Source: Scilla litardierei (Eukaryota > Streptophyta > Magnoliopsida > Asparagales > Asparagaceae). From it: 64,000 bases of DNA. The notes beneath the pieces were generated by a model that was given only the letters and a program-made list of their open reading frames with translations, ran no database searches and was not told where the DNA came from. Of the stretch, positions 56,163-64,000 are shown one piece after another. How positions within the stretch are numbered: the first letter of the stretch is position 1; each line of letters opens with the position of its first letter. Made by a program: the position numbers and the translations under genes. The stretch lies in assembly GCA_030789695.1 (NCBI GenBank), contig CM061142.1:146043637-146107636 (forward strand). The letters are read 5' to 3'.

Positions 56163-56830
56163 CTTGTATTCTGCTGTTTGTCTTCGTTTGGGCTCTAAAC
56201 TCCGTCTTTCCTTCTCCAGTCGATTTCATGCTCCTCCTAAGCGTCGAACGCCTTCTTGGGGCGCTCCTCATCGTCTCGTTCATCCTCCTCATGATGATCT
56301 ACCTATCTTCTCTCCTGTCAAGAAAAATAGGACCCGTTATCACAAAATTTTTGGTCGGGTGACTCAAAATACTAAAAATTTCTAAACGAAAATAAAGAAA
56401 AAAGATAAAAAATAAAGCAAAAACCGTCGGGTTGCCTCCCGACAAGCGCTCGTTTTAGGTCGTGAGCTCGACCCCCTATAGTTTTCAATCAATGCGGGAT
56501 GTTTGGTGCATATGAGATGCACCCGTCAAACTTCCCGGGGAGCGCGCTTGGATTTGGACGTGGCGGCGTAGCGGTCTCCCTCGGAGGTCTCTTGTCCTGA
56601 ATGGTGTTGGGGGGAGGCTCCCCCAAGCTAGCATTTGCCCCGGTCAACGGCTTAACCGGCGATGCCGATTTCCGTGCCGGCGGGGCTTTCTTTGGAGACT
56701 TTAATTTCAAGAGCTTGCAGAGCTCTCGAATCCTCGCGACATCAGCGTCGCCTTCATCTACATCAGCGGAGAAGTCGGGGGAATCGTCTTCAATCTTTTC
56801 ATCTTGGCCTAAATCCGGGCCTTCACCAAG

Positions 56831-59263
56831 TTATTCATCAAAGAGGGCACCAATTGAATGAGGAATCGCCTCCTCTATCACCTCATCAAGGAGGTCCATG
56901 TAATCGAGCTCCTCGTGGTGAGGCATGTGTTTCATTGCCTTAGGAATGTGGAGCTCTACCTCGATGTTGCCGACGTTTAAAGTAAGTGTACCTTCGCGCA
57001 CGTCGACGATGACTCCGGCGGTGGCGAGGAAGGGGCGTCCAAGTATCAATGAGGTGTCTCCCTCCTCCTTAATGTCCATGATGACGAAGTCACATGGTAA
57101 GCATATCCCACCCGGGACTTGAAGTGGGATGTCCTCGGCGATCCCCACCGGCCTTGTTATCCGGCCATCGGCTAATTGAATGCGCATGTCGGTGGGCTTC
57201 AACTTTGTCCCGGTGTTAAGCTTTAAGAACATGGAGAGGGGCATGAGACTCACGCTAGCCCCAAGATCGACCAACGCCTTTTGAAGAGGCACGCCGCCCA
57301 AGGTGCAAGGAATCCGAAAACTCCCCGGATCCTTAAATTTTACCGGCTCCTTCTCTCTCTTGGTGAACCAAGAGCCCTCCTCGGCTAGCATTATCTTCTC
57401 CTTCCTTTTCCTCCCCGAAATCAAGTCCTTCAAGAATTTAGCATACGTTGGGATCTCGACGATGGCGTCGAGGAAGGGAATATTGAGGCTAACTCCCCTT
57501 AGATACTCGAGGAATTTCGCTAGCCTTTTTTCCATTTTCGCTTTCGCTAGTCTTTGGGGGAATGGGACCGGCGGCATGAAGCGCCTCTCCTCAATTAATT
57601 GCTCCGCCCTAGATTTCTCCTTGTCTCGTGGCTCCTTCTCCTTTTCAATCTCGACTATCGGCTCAACCGGCTCCAAACTTTCCTCCACGGCCTCCTCAAT
57701 AGGAATCATGGCGGGGGTGGTGTCCTTCCCGCCTCTAGTAGTGACGGCAACTACGGCGTTGATGTGGCCCGTGTTGCCCCATGGGTTTTGCTCCGGTTGC
57801 GCCGGCAATCTTTGAGTGTTCCGGTTGAGCAACGCTAATTGCTCCGATATTTGAGCCACTACGGTATTGAGAGATTCTTGCCCCGCCTTCAAAGTAGCAT
57901 TCACCTTATTTTGCTCGACCATGAACGCCTCCACTCTAGATTCGAAGTCGGTTCGTTGAGGAGCTTGTGGAGGGTTTTGATTTTGATTCCTCCACCCTTG
58001 GTTGTATCCGGGAGGCCTATACGGTGGGACTTGTTGCTTCGGTGGAAAGTTTTGTTGCGGAGGCCCCCTCGGTGGATAGTTTTGTTGTTGGGGTGGTGGT
58101 GGTCGAGCTTGTTGAGGCGGTGGTTGTGGCGGGTTCAAGGCTCCTTCATTGTTGGCGTAGGAGAATCCCGGATGATTTCTTGCGGCCGGATTGGACCAAT
58201 ACCCTTGGTTCCCCGCAACATATTGTATTTGCTCCAAGGATCCTTCTCCTTGCTCTCCTCCCGAGTACATGACTTGAGATTGGTCTTGCCAATCACACAT
58301 TTGGTTGGTCGGTGCGGAGGTGGATGGGCTTCCTTGGGGTTCCGTGATATATTTCTCCAATCTCTCCACCACCTTGTGGAGAGAATAAAATTTGCTCGTG
58401 AGCTCTGCTACGGCCTTCGCCTCGTAGATGCTAGTTGGCTTTAAGGAGGATGTGGAGTGTCCTCGCTCATCGCCCCATTGTTGGTTATTTGAGGCCATCT
58501 CCTCAATTAGGGCCGTAGCTTCCTCGGGAGTCTTTGACAAGATTGCACCATTTTCCGCGGCATCAATAATTTGTTTGGTCCCCGGTTGGAGACCGTTGTA
58601 GAAGCTATGAACTAGCTCCCAGTCCTCTATACTGTGGTGCGGGCATTGGTGCTGTAAATCCTTAAATCGCTCCCAAGCTTCATAGAGCGTCTCCTGTGGT
58701 CCTTGCTTGAAGGACATGAGAGCGCTCCGGATCTTCACCGTCTTGGATGGCGGATAGAATTTGTCAATAAATGCGCTCGCCAACTCGTCCCAAGTAGTGA
58801 AGGCTCCGTCAGCTTGCGTCCTCAACCAATAGAGTGCCTTGTCCTTAAGCGTGAAGGGGAAGAGGCGCAGTCTGATAGCGTCGTCGGAGACCCCTGGCAT
58901 CTGAAATGTGGCGCACTTTGACAAGAATAGTTGGATGTGGTAGTGGGGGTTCTCATGTGCGTTCCCATGAAACGGGTCTTGTTGCATCAACACCACCAAT
59001 CCAGTCTTTAGCTCGAAGTTCTTGTCGGCCGCCAACCCCGGCATGGCAATGGACGAGGTGGTAGAAGAAGTCTTAGGCCGAAGCCTATCTCGAATAGAAA
59101 TTATCCTTGCCATCCTTGCCGCCAATTCTTCAGGAGTTTCCCGGTTGGTCATATACCTCCCTTCCGGATCTTGTCTCTTTTCCGCTCTAAGTCTCCGCGC
59201 GGTACGTTCGATCTCGGGATCAAATAATAAGCCTTCTGGGTCCGCCGTAGATCTCGTGTACAT
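56831..59263 (-). CDS. gag-pro: Gag-protease of A
   Basis: 810 residues, one open frame. Retrotransposon gag domain at about residues 105-245 (ALYWLRTQADGAFTTWDELA, FIDKFYPPSKTVKIRSALMS, ETLYEAWERFKDL, VHSFYNGLQP). No intact CCHC knuckle: the place where Athila-type Gag has one reads CDWQDQSQ, then IQYVAGNQG and RNHPGFSY. A Pro/Gln-rich linker follows. An IPTYAKFLKDLI stretch leads to a retropepsin with VDLGASVSLMPLS (about residue 665) and LILGRPFLATAGV. It ends in IGALFDE without running into RT. ATG at 59263 is preceded by leader and the primer site; A codes Gag and protease only. Confidence 0.88.
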   Translation of the reverse strand: MYTRSTADPEGLLFDPEIERTARRLRAEKRQDPEGRYMTNRETPEELAARMARIISIRDRLRPKTSSTTSSIAMPGLAADKNFELKTGLVVLMQQDPFHGNAHENPHYHIQLFLSKCATFQMPGVSDDAIRLRLFPFTLKDKALYWLRTQADGAFTTWDELASAFIDKFYPPSKTVKIRSALMSFKQGPQETLYEAWERFKDLQHQCPHHSIEDWELVHSFYNGLQPGTKQIIDAAENGAILSKTPEEATALIEEMASNNQQWGDERGHSTSSLKPTSIYEAKAVAELTSKFYSLHKVVERLEKYITEPQGSPSTSAPTNQMCDWQDQSQVMYSGGEQGEGSLEQIQYVAGNQGYWSNPAARNHPGFSYANNEGALNPPQPPPQQARPPPPQQQNYPPRGPPQQNFPPKQQVPPYRPPGYNQGWRNQNQNPPQAPQRTDFESRVEAFMVEQNKVNATLKAGQESLNTVVAQISEQLALLNRNTQRLPAQPEQNPWGNTGHINAVVAVTTRGGKDTTPAMIPIEEAVEESLEPVEPIVEIEKEKEPRDKEKSRAEQLIEERRFMPPVPFPQRLAKAKMEKRLAKFLEYLRGVSLNIPFLDAIVEIPTYAKFLKDLISGRKRKEKIMLAEEGSWFTKREKEPVKFKDPGSFRIPCTLGGVPLQKALVDLGASVSLMPLSMFLKLNTGTKLKPTDMRIQLADGRITRPVGIAEDIPLQVPGGICLPCDFVIMDIKEEGDTSLILGRPFLATAGVIVDVREGTLTLNVGNIEVELHIPKAMKHMPHHEELDYMDLLDEVIEEAIPHSIGALFDE

Positions 59264-59421
59264 GCACAGGGGAAACAGAGTTTCAAAGAAATGATTAATA
59301 CCGTGGACGGGTTAGGCAAGAAATAAGAAATAAAAATAATGATAATAATAAAAAGAAGAAGAATAGCTAGGGTGAAAAAGAATCAAACGCAATCGCCTCC
59401 CCGGCAACGGCGCCAAAAACT
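59264..59421 (-). promoter_or_regulatory. Leader and primer-binding site of A
   Basis: TCCCCGGCAACGGCGCCA (59399-59416) on the plus strand is TGGCGCCGTTGCCGGGGA on the minus strand, the primer site found throughout the Athila/Tat group. It is followed by AAAAACT and then the LTR end. Confidence 0.92.
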
Positions 59422-59787
59422 TGGTCGCACCCCGGATACACGTCCCGAGGCGACGGTTGTAGTTTTACCTCAAGCGCACGGTATAGCGGCGAGCGGGTAT
59501 CGAACACAGGGAGGACGAATGACCGTGCTTGCTCCTGATCCACCTGGCTATTTATGAACAGAGAGAGATAATTGCCTTGGGCGATCCTGTCACAATCGTC
59601 AGACAAATTTGCGAAATATCAAATCAAATAAAGAACGTCTAGGGAAAGGGGAATCCCCACTACTCACCGTATTTCATAAGTGTGGTTCGCCGGTATCGAA
59701 ATCGCTAGTATGAGAATTTGGATGAACTAGTTGCAACTAAATGTGGAACCAAGCTCATGCTCTCGCGCTGTTGCCGGTCTATAGCTA

Positions 59788-60088
59788 TCCTAGGCTTGGG
59801 TCCAATCTCTTGCAAACCCTAGCCTAGGGAAGCTAGCATTAGGATCAACATCATCGTTCAATTGCGCACCGAGCCCAATCTCTTGCAAACCCGGTCCACA
59901 ATCTAAATTGGGATAGTTCCTACCCGTCCAATCTCTTGCAAACGGGTATCGGCACGGAATCGCAACCGGAGGTCCTAGCATCGGTCCAATCTCTTGCAAA
60001 CCGATACTTCGGAAATCCGACTCCAACCCAATTCGGATTTCTAGGGCTTCCTATCAAATTGGGACCCAATCTCTTGCAAATCCCAATT
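59788..60088 (-). repeat. Five hairpins with an identical 14-nt loop in the A leader
   Basis: The loop CCAATCTCTTGCAA (TTGCAAGAGATTGG in element sense) occurs at 59802, 59875, 59928, 59986 and 60066. Each copy is flanked by a different pair of complementary arms: TCCTAGGCTTGGGT/ACCCTAGCCTAGG, ACCGAGC/ACCCGGT, TACCCGT/ACGGGTA, GCATCGGT/ACCGATAC and AATTGGGAC/ATCCCAATT. The arms share no sequence with one another beyond base composition. Position is in the expected transcribed leader, between the TATA-like box and the primer site. Confidence 0.85.
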
Positions 60089-60480
60089 GATATAAATACC
60101 TAGCTATCCGTAGTAATTCGATCCCAATCTAATCCCTAATTATTGATTCTAGCACAATTTCTACCAATTTATCACAAATACGAAATTGGGCTTGTAGGGT
60201 TCATCCCCACGCCCCAAGACGTGGAGACTACTCACAAATCATAGAAATAGCATAAAAATAATCAATGAAATAGGCAATGGAATTCATCACAACAATGATA
60301 TAAACAATAAAAATAGAGTTTTTGGGGAAGAACAATGCAAACCAATGTAGATCTTCAATTAATCCAACAAAAATCCAAGTTTTTCTCCTCTCCAATCACA
60401 ATTAATAAACCTAAAAAGTAAACTCCAAAAAGCTGCAAAAAATCTGAGAGATGGCTCCCTAAACTAGGGTAAAAACAGAG

Positions 60481-60488
60481 CTTAAATA
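60481..60488 (-). promoter_or_regulatory. TATA-like box of the A LTR
   Basis: TATTTAAG on the minus strand, about 90 bases downstream of the palindrome cluster. Confidence 0.5.
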
Positions 60489-60569
60489 GCCCCAAAAATC
60501 GTCTAAAAATCCTGACCAAAATGCCCATGCACAGCCTGTTTTCCGCAAATTTCGCTACAGGCAGCGCAT

Positions 60570-60955
60570 CGCACTCGGCCGAGCGACAAAAGTCGCTCGG
60601 CCGAGTGAAAACCCTGTCATTTTTCCAGTAAGTCGGGGGCTTCTGGGGTCTTCAGTTCGGGGGCGGCTCGGCCGAGTGAGTTGTCGTCACTCGGCCGATG
60701 GCTTCAAGGCACTCGGGCGGACGTAATAATCCACTCGGCCGAGTGGGTCTTCTGAAGCTCAGATGGCCGAAAAAAAGTAACTTCGATATTCTGGAGGGGC
60801 TTCGTCTGGGCGCCACTCGGGCGGACGTGGTATCGTCACTCGGCCGATGTGGTCTCCGTCGCTCGGCTGAGTACACATGGAAATCGTGTCTGAACGGGTC
60901 GGCCGAGCAGTGTCTCGCTGGTCGGCCGAGTGGCTCCTCCACTCGGCCGAGTGGG
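60570..60955. repeat. CACTCGGCCGAGTG palindrome cluster in the A LTR
   Basis: About 12 dispersed copies, including perfect 14-base palindromes near 60731 and 60938 and variants (GTCGCTCGGCCGAGTG, CACTCGGGCGGACG, CACTCGGCCGATG). Confidence 0.88.
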
Positions 60956-61256
60956 ACACAAAAAATGCCCAAACTGATTGTTTTGGCCTCCTCGTCGCTC
61001 CTGCGACGTCCATTCTTCTTCCGCTCCTCTCCAACAGCAAAATACCCCTCGGGGAGGTCGTCGGTGGCCGTCTATCGTGAGCGCATCTCATGATCACTCC
61101 AAACCGCGCCAAATCACCTGAAATGCGACAAAAACAACAAAGCGTGAAAAGCATCGCAATATCGTCGATATATCGTGAAAAACATGATTTGGGCGATCTA
61201 AATGGCATGCAAACATCCGGAAAAAAGGTGTAAAATAAGGAGTGATCATCGTGCGC

Positions 61257-64000
61257 GAGGGGGAAAACGCAATCTGTAAAGCAATTTCCATCCGCGCGCA
61301 CGACGGGCAAACTTACCCCGTCGTGCGCGTGGGTTAAAACGCCTAGTGTGCAGCAATTTCCATCCGTGCGCACGACGGGCAAAATAAGCCTCGTCGTGCA
61401 CGTCGTCCGCGGGGGTTAAAACGCACAGGTGTCGAGCAATTTCCATCCGCGTGCACGACGGGCAAAATAACCCCCGTCGTGCGCGTCGTGTGCGGGCAAA
61501 CGCACAAGTGTGGAGCAATTTACCGCGTGCGCACGACGGGCCAAATTACCCCCGTCGTGCGCGAGGGGGAAAACGCAATCTGTAAAGCAATTTCCATCCG
61601 CGCGCACGACGGGCAAACTTACCCCCGTCGTGCGCGTGGGTTAAAATGCACAAGTGTGCAGCAATTTCCATCCGAGCGCACGACGGGCAAAATAACCCCC
61701 GTCGTGCGCGTCGTCCGCGGGGGTTAAAACGCACATGTGTCGAGCAATTTCCAGCCGCGTGCACGACGGGCCAAATAACCACCGTCGTGCGCGTCGTGTG
61801 CGGGCAAACATACAAGTGTGGGGCAATTTACCGCGTGCGCACGACGGGCCAAATTACCCCCGTCGTGCGCGAGGGGGAAAACGCCTAGTGTGCAGCAATT
61901 TCCATCCGCGTGCACGACGGGCAAAATAACCCTCGTCGTGCGCGTCGTGTGCGGGCAAACGCACAAGTGTGGAGCAATTTACCGCCGTGCGCACGACGGG
62001 CCAAATTACCCCCGTCGTGCGCGAGGGGGAAAACGCAATCTGTAAAGCAATTTTCATCCGCGCGCACGACGGGAAAACTTACCCCCGTCGTGCGCGTGGG
62101 TTAAAATGCACAAGTGTGCAGCAATTTCCATCCGAGCGCACGACGGGCAAAATAACCCCCGTCGTGCGCGTCGTCCGCGGGGGTTAAAACGCACAAGTGT
62201 CGAGCAATTTCCATCCGCGTGCACGACGGGCAAAATAACCATCTTCGTGCGCGTCGTGTGCGGGCAAACGCACAAGTGTGGAGCAATTTACCGCGTGCGC
62301 ACGACGGGGCAAATTACCCCCGTCGTGCGCGAGGGGGAAAACGCAATCTGTAAAGCAATTTCCATCCGCACGCACGACGGGCAAACTTACCCCGTCGTAC
62401 GCGTGGGTTAAAACGCCTTGTGTGCAGCAATTTCCATCCGCGCGCACGACGGGCAAAATAAGCCACGTCGTGCGCGTCGTCCGCGGGGGTTAAAACGCAC
62501 CAGTGTCGAGCAATTTCCATCCGCGTGCACGACGGGCAAAATAACCCCCGTCGTGCGCGTCGTGTGAGGGCAAACGCTCAAGTGTGGAGCAATTTACCGC
62601 GTGCGCACGACGGGCCAAATTACCCCCGTCGTGCGCGAGGGGAAAAACGCAATCTGTAAAGCAATTTCCATCCGCGCACACGACGGGCAAACTGACCCCG
62701 TCGTGCGCGTGGGTTAAAACGCCTTGTGTGCAGCAATTTCCATCCGCGCGCACGACGGGCAAAATAACCCCCGTCGTGCGCGTCGTCCGCGGGGGTTAAA
62801 ACGCACAAGTGTCGAGCAATTTCCATCCGCGTGCACGAAGGGCAAAATAACCCCCGTCGTGCGCGTCGTGTGCGGGCAAACGCACAAGTGTGGAGCAATT
62901 TACCGCCGTGCGCACGACGGGCCAAATTACCCCGTCGTGCGCGAGGGGGAAAACGCAATCTGTAAAGCAATTTCCATTCGCGCGCACGACGGGCAAACTT
63001 ACCCCCGTCGTGCGCGTGGGTTAAAATGCACAAGTGTGCAGCAATTTCCATACGAGCGCACGATGGGCAAAATAACCCCCGTCGTGCGCGTCGTCCGCGG
63101 GGGTTAAAACGCACAAGTGTCGAGCAATTTCCATCCGCGTGCACGACGGGCAAAATAACCCTCGTCGTGCGCGTCGTGTGCGGGCAAACACACAAGTGTG
63201 GAGCAATTTACCGCGTGCGCACGACGGGCCAAATTACCCCCGTCGTGCGCGAGGGGGAAAACGCAATCTGTAAATCAATTTCCATCCGCGCGCACGACGG
63301 GCAAACTTACCCCGTCGTACGCGTGGGTTAAAACGCCTTGTGTGCAGCAATTTCCATCCGCGCGCACGACGGGAAAAATAAGCCCCGTCGTGCGCGTCGT
63401 CCGCGGGGGTTAAAACGCACAAGTGTCGAGCAATTTCCATCCGCGTGCACGACGGGCAAAATAACCCCCGTCGTGCGCGTCGTGTGAGGGCAAACACTCA
63501 AGTGTGGAGCAATTTACCGCGTGCGCACGACGGGCCAAATTACCCCCGTCGTGCGCGAGGGGGAAAACGCAATCTGTAAAGCAATTTCCATCTGCGCACA
63601 CGACGGGCAAACTTACCCCGTCGTGCGCGTGGGTTAAAATGCCTTGTGTGCAGCAATTTCCATCCGCGCGCACGACGGGCAAAATAACCCCCGTCGTGCG
63701 CGTCGTCCGCGGGGGTTAAAACGCACAAGTGTCGAGCAATTTCCATCCGCGTGCACGACGGGCAAAATAACCTCCGTCGTGCGCGTCGAGTGCGGGCAAA
63801 CGCACAAGTGTGGAGCAATTTACCGCCGTCCGCACGACGGGCCAAATTACCCCGTCGTGCGCGAGGGGGAAAACGCAATCTGTAAAGCAATTTCCATTCG
63901 CGCGCACGACGGGCAAACTTACCCCCGTCGTGCGCGTGGGTTAAAATGCATAAGTGCGCAGCAATTTCCATCCGAGCGCACGATGGGCAAAATAAGCCCC
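61257..64000. repeat. Hierarchical tandem array of CACGACGGG...CCCGTCGTG hairpin units
   Basis: Basic units of about 77 bases each hold GCACGACGGG and CCCGTCGTGC arms around an 8-12-base AT-rich loop, separated by GTTAAAACGC-type spacers and GCAATTTCCATCCG. Four unit types make a repeat of 306-308 bases, marked by GAGGGGGAAAACGC at 61257, 61563, 61871, 62331, 62637, 62943, 63251, 63557 and 63863, plus one after a shorter step at 62023. From 62023 the tetramers repeat with a 920-base period. The array is cut by the window end. Confidence 0.92.

Larger units (their letters stand above)
55269..56830 (-). other. Region between the two ORFs of A, with promoter-like layout
   Basis: No gene. On the minus strand: a hairpin GTCGGGTTGCCTCCCGAC (56426-56443), a cluster of about 11 CTCGGCCGAG palindromes (56160 down to 55831), TATTATATATG (55823-55813), a GC-rich leader-like stretch (55790-55620), then the ORF at 55268. 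It looks like a separate promoter for the downstream ORF. Confidence 0.55.
51752..64000 (-). mobile_element. Athila/Tat-like Gypsy element A, non-autonomous, incomplete at both ends
   Basis: Minus strand. The 5' LTR (59422 to beyond 64000) is followed by a TGGCGCCGTTGCCGGGGA-type primer site, a gag-protease frame (56831-59263), an intergenic zone with TATA and palindromes, a second ORF (53064-55268) and an AT-rich 3' zone running into the gap. No RT, RNase H or integrase is present between the ORFs. The primer site and the DLGAS protease motif fit the Athila/Tat group. The 3' LTR is not in view. Confidence 0.82.
59422..64000 (-). mobile_element. 5' LTR of A (continues beyond the window)
   Basis: Starts TGGTCGCACCCC as read on the plus strand (LTR end GGGTGCGACCA in element sense). 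In element sense, from the right: hairpin tandem array (64000-61257), CACTCGGCCGAGTG cluster (60960-60570), TATTTAAG (60488-60481), leader with five loop-conserved hairpins (60088-59788), LTR end. The right boundary is not visible, so the tandem array could be LTR or flank. No gene. Confidence 0.65.

Noticed and set aside
61246..63971. Dozens of overlapping frames with repeated ARRARGWKLL / HDGQ-type peptides
   Set aside because: Translation of the tandem hairpin array; unit length changes break every frame within a few hundred bases.
61257..64000. CRISPR-like regular repeat array
   Set aside because: Spacers are themselves repeated, units are tandem at several scales, there are no cas genes, and the context is a plant retrotransposon.

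Overview
This is a flowering-plant nuclear window made almost entirely of nested LTR retrotransposons. The evidence for a plant is the set of lineages present: Sirevirus-type Copia, other plant Copia, Tekay/Del-like chromoviruses and an Athila/Tat-like Gypsy element, several with primer-binding sites complementary to plant initiator tRNA-Met or the TGGCGCCGTTGCCGGGGA type. I see no cellular protein gene, rRNA or tRNA gene, and I cannot name the species. Element names (S2, S, C1, C2, G1, G2, G3, A) are local to this annotation. A run of 500 Ns (51252-51751) is an assembly gap, and what lies on its two sides does not join up.

Layout. 1-2850 is the 3' end of a plus-strand Sirevirus (S2): an ORF tail, a multi-polypurine noncoding zone and a 3' LTR. 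2851-3891 is a decayed Copia with a gag fragment, into which a minus-strand Sirevirus (S) inserted. S has its left LTR at 3892-5483 plus 15256-15866, its interior at 15867-18289 plus 26235-29885, and its right LTR at 29886-31125 plus 51126-51251, cut by the gap. Into S went three elements: a solo Tekay-like LTR (G3, 5484-15250, TSD CTAAG), a dead Copia (C2, 18290-26229, TSD GGTAC) and a Tekay-like chromovirus (G1, 31126-51120, TSD CTAGT). Into G3 went an intact Copia with 113-bp LTRs (C1, 8453-15181, TSD AATAC). Into the 5' LTR of G1 went a second, non-autonomous chromovirus (G2, 32504 to about 41571). The insertion order is therefore Copia remnant, then S, then G3/C2/G1, then C1 and G2.

51752-64000 is a minus-strand Athila/Tat-like element (A). 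It has an intact gag-protease frame and a second, ATHILA-ORF1-like frame but no reverse transcriptase or integrase. Its 5' LTR begins at 59422 and runs off the window through a hierarchical tandem array.

Of all the elements only C1 looks coding-competent: gag and pol are open, all catalytic motifs are present, and the LTRs differ at one base. G1 carries three stops, a frameshift and changed catalytic residues. C2, G2 and S are defective, and A could only move with a helper.

The most unusual signal is structural rather than coding. Each of the better-preserved families (S2, S, C1, C2, G1 and A) carries its own array of short palindromes or hairpins in the U3 or leader, with no sequence in common between families. 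The best case is in the leader of A (59788-60088): five hairpins with different, self-complementary stems around an identical 14-nt loop. Four of the five non-Watson-Crick positions become G-U pairs only in the element-sense RNA.
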